Part shown: positions 62,243-64,000 of the stretch, piece by piece
Layout of the letters: every line of letters starts with the position of its first letter
How positions within the stretch are numbered: the first letter of the stretch is position 1
Source: Planctomycetota bacterium
Lineage (GTDB): Bacteria > Planctomycetota > SZUA-567 > H5-PLA8
DNA: 64,000 nucleotides
Direction of reading: 5' to 3'
Assembly: GCA_027493525.1 (NCBI GenBank)
Contig: JAOSKN010000001.1
Coordinates: forward strand, 620,001 to 684,000
Program-made: the position numbers and the translations under genes
The notes under the pieces: generated by a model
The model's input: the letters and a program-made list of their open reading frames with translations, nothing else
Database searches by the model: none
Told to the model about the DNA's origin: nothing

Positions 62243-64000
62243 TTACCGCTTCGCGCTCGCAAACGTCAGCCCCTCCCCGTTCGGCGCGGCGTCCACCTGG
62301 ATCGCGGCGCCCTCGGGGTAGCCGCCGGCCAGCAGTTCGCGCGCCAGCGGGTTGATCAGGTGCAGTTCCAGCACGCGCTTGAGCGGGCGCGCGCCGAAGG
62401 CCGGGTCGTAGCCGATCTCGCAGAGGTACTCCTTCGCCTCCCGCGTCAGCTCCACCTTCAGCTTCTTCTCCTCGAAGCGCGCCTGGAGCTGCGCGAGCTG
62501 GATCTCGACGATCTTCAGCATCTCGCGCTTGTCGAGCCGCCCGAAGACGATCTGCGCCGTCAGCCGGTTCAGGAACTCCGGCCGGAAGTTCGTGCGCGCG
62601 GCCTCCAGCGCCAGCGTTTTGGCCTTCGCCGGGTCGTCCAGCTCGAGCAGGTACTGGCTGCCCAGGTTGCTCGTGAAGAGCACGATCGTGTTGCGGAAGT
62701 CCACCGTGCGCCCGTGGCCGTCGGTGAGCCGCCCGTCGTCGAGGAGCTGCAGGAAGACGTTGAGCACCTCCGGCGCGGCCTTCTCGACCTCGTCGCAGAG
62801 CACCACGCTGTAGGGTCGCCGCCGCACGGCCTCGGTGAGCTGCCCGCCCTCGTCGTAGCCCACGTAGCCCGGCGGCGCGCCGATCAGCCGGCTTACGCTG
62901 TGCTTCTCCATGTATTCGCTGAGGTCGATGCGCACCAGCGCGGCCTCGCTGTCGAAGAGGAACTCCGCCAGCGCCTTCGCCAGCTCGGTCTTGCCCACGC
63001 CGGTCGGGCCCAGGAAGAGGAAACTCCCCAGCGGGCGGTTGGGGTCGGCCAGCCCGGCGCGGCTGCGCCGCACCGCGTTGGAGACCGCCTCCACCGCCTC
63101 GTCCTGACCCACCAGCCGCTCGCGGATGTTCTCCTCCATGCGCAGCAGCTTGACCTTCTCGCTCTCCAGCAGCCGCGTGACGGGAATGCCGGTCCAGCGC
63201 GAGACGATCTTCGCGACGTGCTCGTCGTTGACTTCCTCGTTCAGCAGCGCGCCGCCGCCCTGGAGCTTCTTCAGCTCGTCCTGCTGCGCGGCGATGCGCT
63301 TCTCGGCCTCCGGCAGCTTCCCGTACTTGATCTCCGCCGCACGTTCGAGCTTGCCCTGCCGCGCGGCCTGCTCCTCCTCCAGGCGCAGCGACTCCAGCCG
63401 CTCCTTGTCGGCCCGGATCCGGTCGATGACCGCCTTCTCGTTCTGCCAGCGCGCCCGCAGCGCCTCGGCCTCCTCGCGCTGCTCGGAGAGTTCCTTGCGC
63501 AGCTTCTCCAGCCGCTCCACGCTCGCCTTGTCCTTCTCGCGCTTCAGCGCCGTCTCCTCGATCTCGAGCTGCATGATCCGCCGGCTCAGCCGGTCCAGGC
63601 CCGCCGGCAGGCTGTCCATCTCGATGCGCAACGCGCTCGCCGCCTCGTCGATCAGGTCGATGGCCTTGTCCGGCAGGAAGCGGTCGGCGATGTAGCGCTG
63701 CGAGAGGACCGCCGCGGAGACCAGCGCCCCGTCGGTGATGTGGACCCCGTGGTGGACCTCGTAGCGCTCCTGCAGGCCGCGCAGGATCGCGATGGCGTCC
63801 TCGACGCTCGGCTCGTTGACCATGACCGGCTGGAAGCGCCGCTCCAGCGCCGCGTCCTTCTCCACGTGCTTGCGGTACTCGTCCAGCGTCGTCGCGCCGA
63901 TGCAGCGCAGCTCGCCGCGCGCCAGGGCCGGCTTGAGCATGTTCGCCGCGTCCGCCGCGCCTTCGGCCGCGCCCGCGCCGACGATCGTGTGCAGCTCGTC
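62243..64000 (-). CDS. clpB: ATP-dependent chaperone ClpB, N-terminal part missing at window edge
   Basis: 585 C-terminal residues, open at the right edge (first visible text [14 protein letters not shown], part of the first AAA+ module), so roughly the N-domain and start of NBD1 lie outside. The M-domain coiled coil (about 130-260), the second Walker [15 protein letters not shown], Walker [11 protein letters not shown] and the C-terminal small domain ([20 protein letters not shown]) are present. ClpB resolubilises aggregated proteins with the DnaK system. No dnaK or grpE is in the window. Family assignment is firm; distinction from ClpC is supported by the long M-domain and [10 protein letters not shown] text. 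Confidence 0.95.
   Translation of the reverse strand, partial: DELHTIVGAGAAEGAADAANMLKPALARGELRCIGATTLDEYRKHVEKDAALERRFQPVMVNEPSVEDAIAILRGLQERYEVHHGVHITDGALVSAAVLSQRYIADRFLPDKAIDLIDEAASALRIEMDSLPAGLDRLSRRIMQLEIEETALKREKDKASVERLEKLRKELSEQREEAEALRARWQNEKAVIDRIRADKERLESLRLEEEQAARQGKLERAAEIKYGKLPEAEKRIAAQQDELKKLQGGGALLNEEVNDEHVAKIVSRWTGIPVTRLLESEKVKLLRMEENIRERLVGQDEAVEAVSNAVRRSRAGLADPNRPLGSFLFLGPTGVGKTELAKALAEFLFDSEAALVRIDLSEYMEKHSVSRLIGAPPGYVGYDEGGQLTEAVRRRPYSVVLCDEVEKAAPEVLNVFLQLLDDGRLTDGHGRTVDFRNTIVLFTSNLGSQYLLELDDPAKAKTLALEAARTNFRPEFLNRLTAQIVFGRLDKREMLKIVEIQLAQLQARFEEKKLKVELTREAKEYLCEIGYDPAFGARPLKRVLELHLINPLARELLAGGYPEGAAIQVDAAPNGEGLTFASAKR

Overview
The window is about two-thirds G+C by eye and reads as a chromosomal segment of a free-living bacterium, most likely in or near the Planctomycetota or a neighbouring PVC-type or candidate lineage. 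This is inferred from a large Ser/Thr kinase with an N-terminal zinc ribbon and a C-terminal FGE-sulfatase-like domain, several very large secreted carbohydrate-related proteins (DUF4838-, DUF6259- and DUF4380-like, beta-helix, DNRLRE), many sugar phosphate isomerase/epimerase proteins, and an accessory-rich layout with few long operons. No rRNA, tRNA or CRISPR array was recognised.

Layout. 1-2.6 kb: end of a zinc-type alcohol dehydrogenase, convergent with an rpmF-fabH operon that has a clear sigma70 promoter and an attenuator-like hairpin. 2.6-12.5 kb: a sugar isomerase, a frameshifted DNRLRE protein, then three minus-strand carbohydrate-related genes, two of them very large and exported. 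12.6-18.4 kb: housekeeping minus-strand genes (HEAT protein, ettA, purA, asparaginase-family Ntn hydrolase, polyphosphate glucokinase). 18.6-24 kb: the sensor kinase and a zinc-ribbon/DNRLRE membrane protein. 24-26.3 kb: an odd accessory patch with a five-copy degenerate repeat, a duplicated leader, a strong hairpin and two paralogous small membrane proteins. 26.3-31 kb: panB, a lipoprotein, infC (AUU start) and thrS. 31.1-31.8 kb: a PemK/MazF-like toxin-antitoxin module whose toxin carries an in-frame TAG. 31.9-39.2 kb: a sugar isomerase, a beta-helix/LamG secreted protein, a low-complexity secreted protein and a GH20 hexosaminidase. 39.5-48 kb: typA, a dehydrogenase plus DapA-like pair behind a palindromic operator, a STAS protein, aroF and argS. 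48-56 kb: a TPR protein, a tudor-like protein, a huge carboxypeptidase-regulatory-repeat protein and a KDG-kinase-like gene, whose 3' end is duplicated around a small toxin-antitoxin pair. 56-64 kb: a three-gene envelope operon with an inactivated M48 peptidase homologue, a radical SAM / unknown / metalloprotease operon, a nucleotidyltransferase pair and clpB (cut by the window end).

How it fits together. The exported proteins at 3.8-12.5 and 32.8-39.2 kb, with the isomerases, KDG kinase, DapA-like aldolase, dehydrogenase and glucokinase, suggest a polysaccharide- or glycan-degrading lifestyle. Between genes, many spacers carry short period-7 tandem repeats of differing sequence. Three genes (DNRLRE protein, ettA, 57653-58481) appear broken by single-base changes in homopolymers, which may be real or may be assembly errors.
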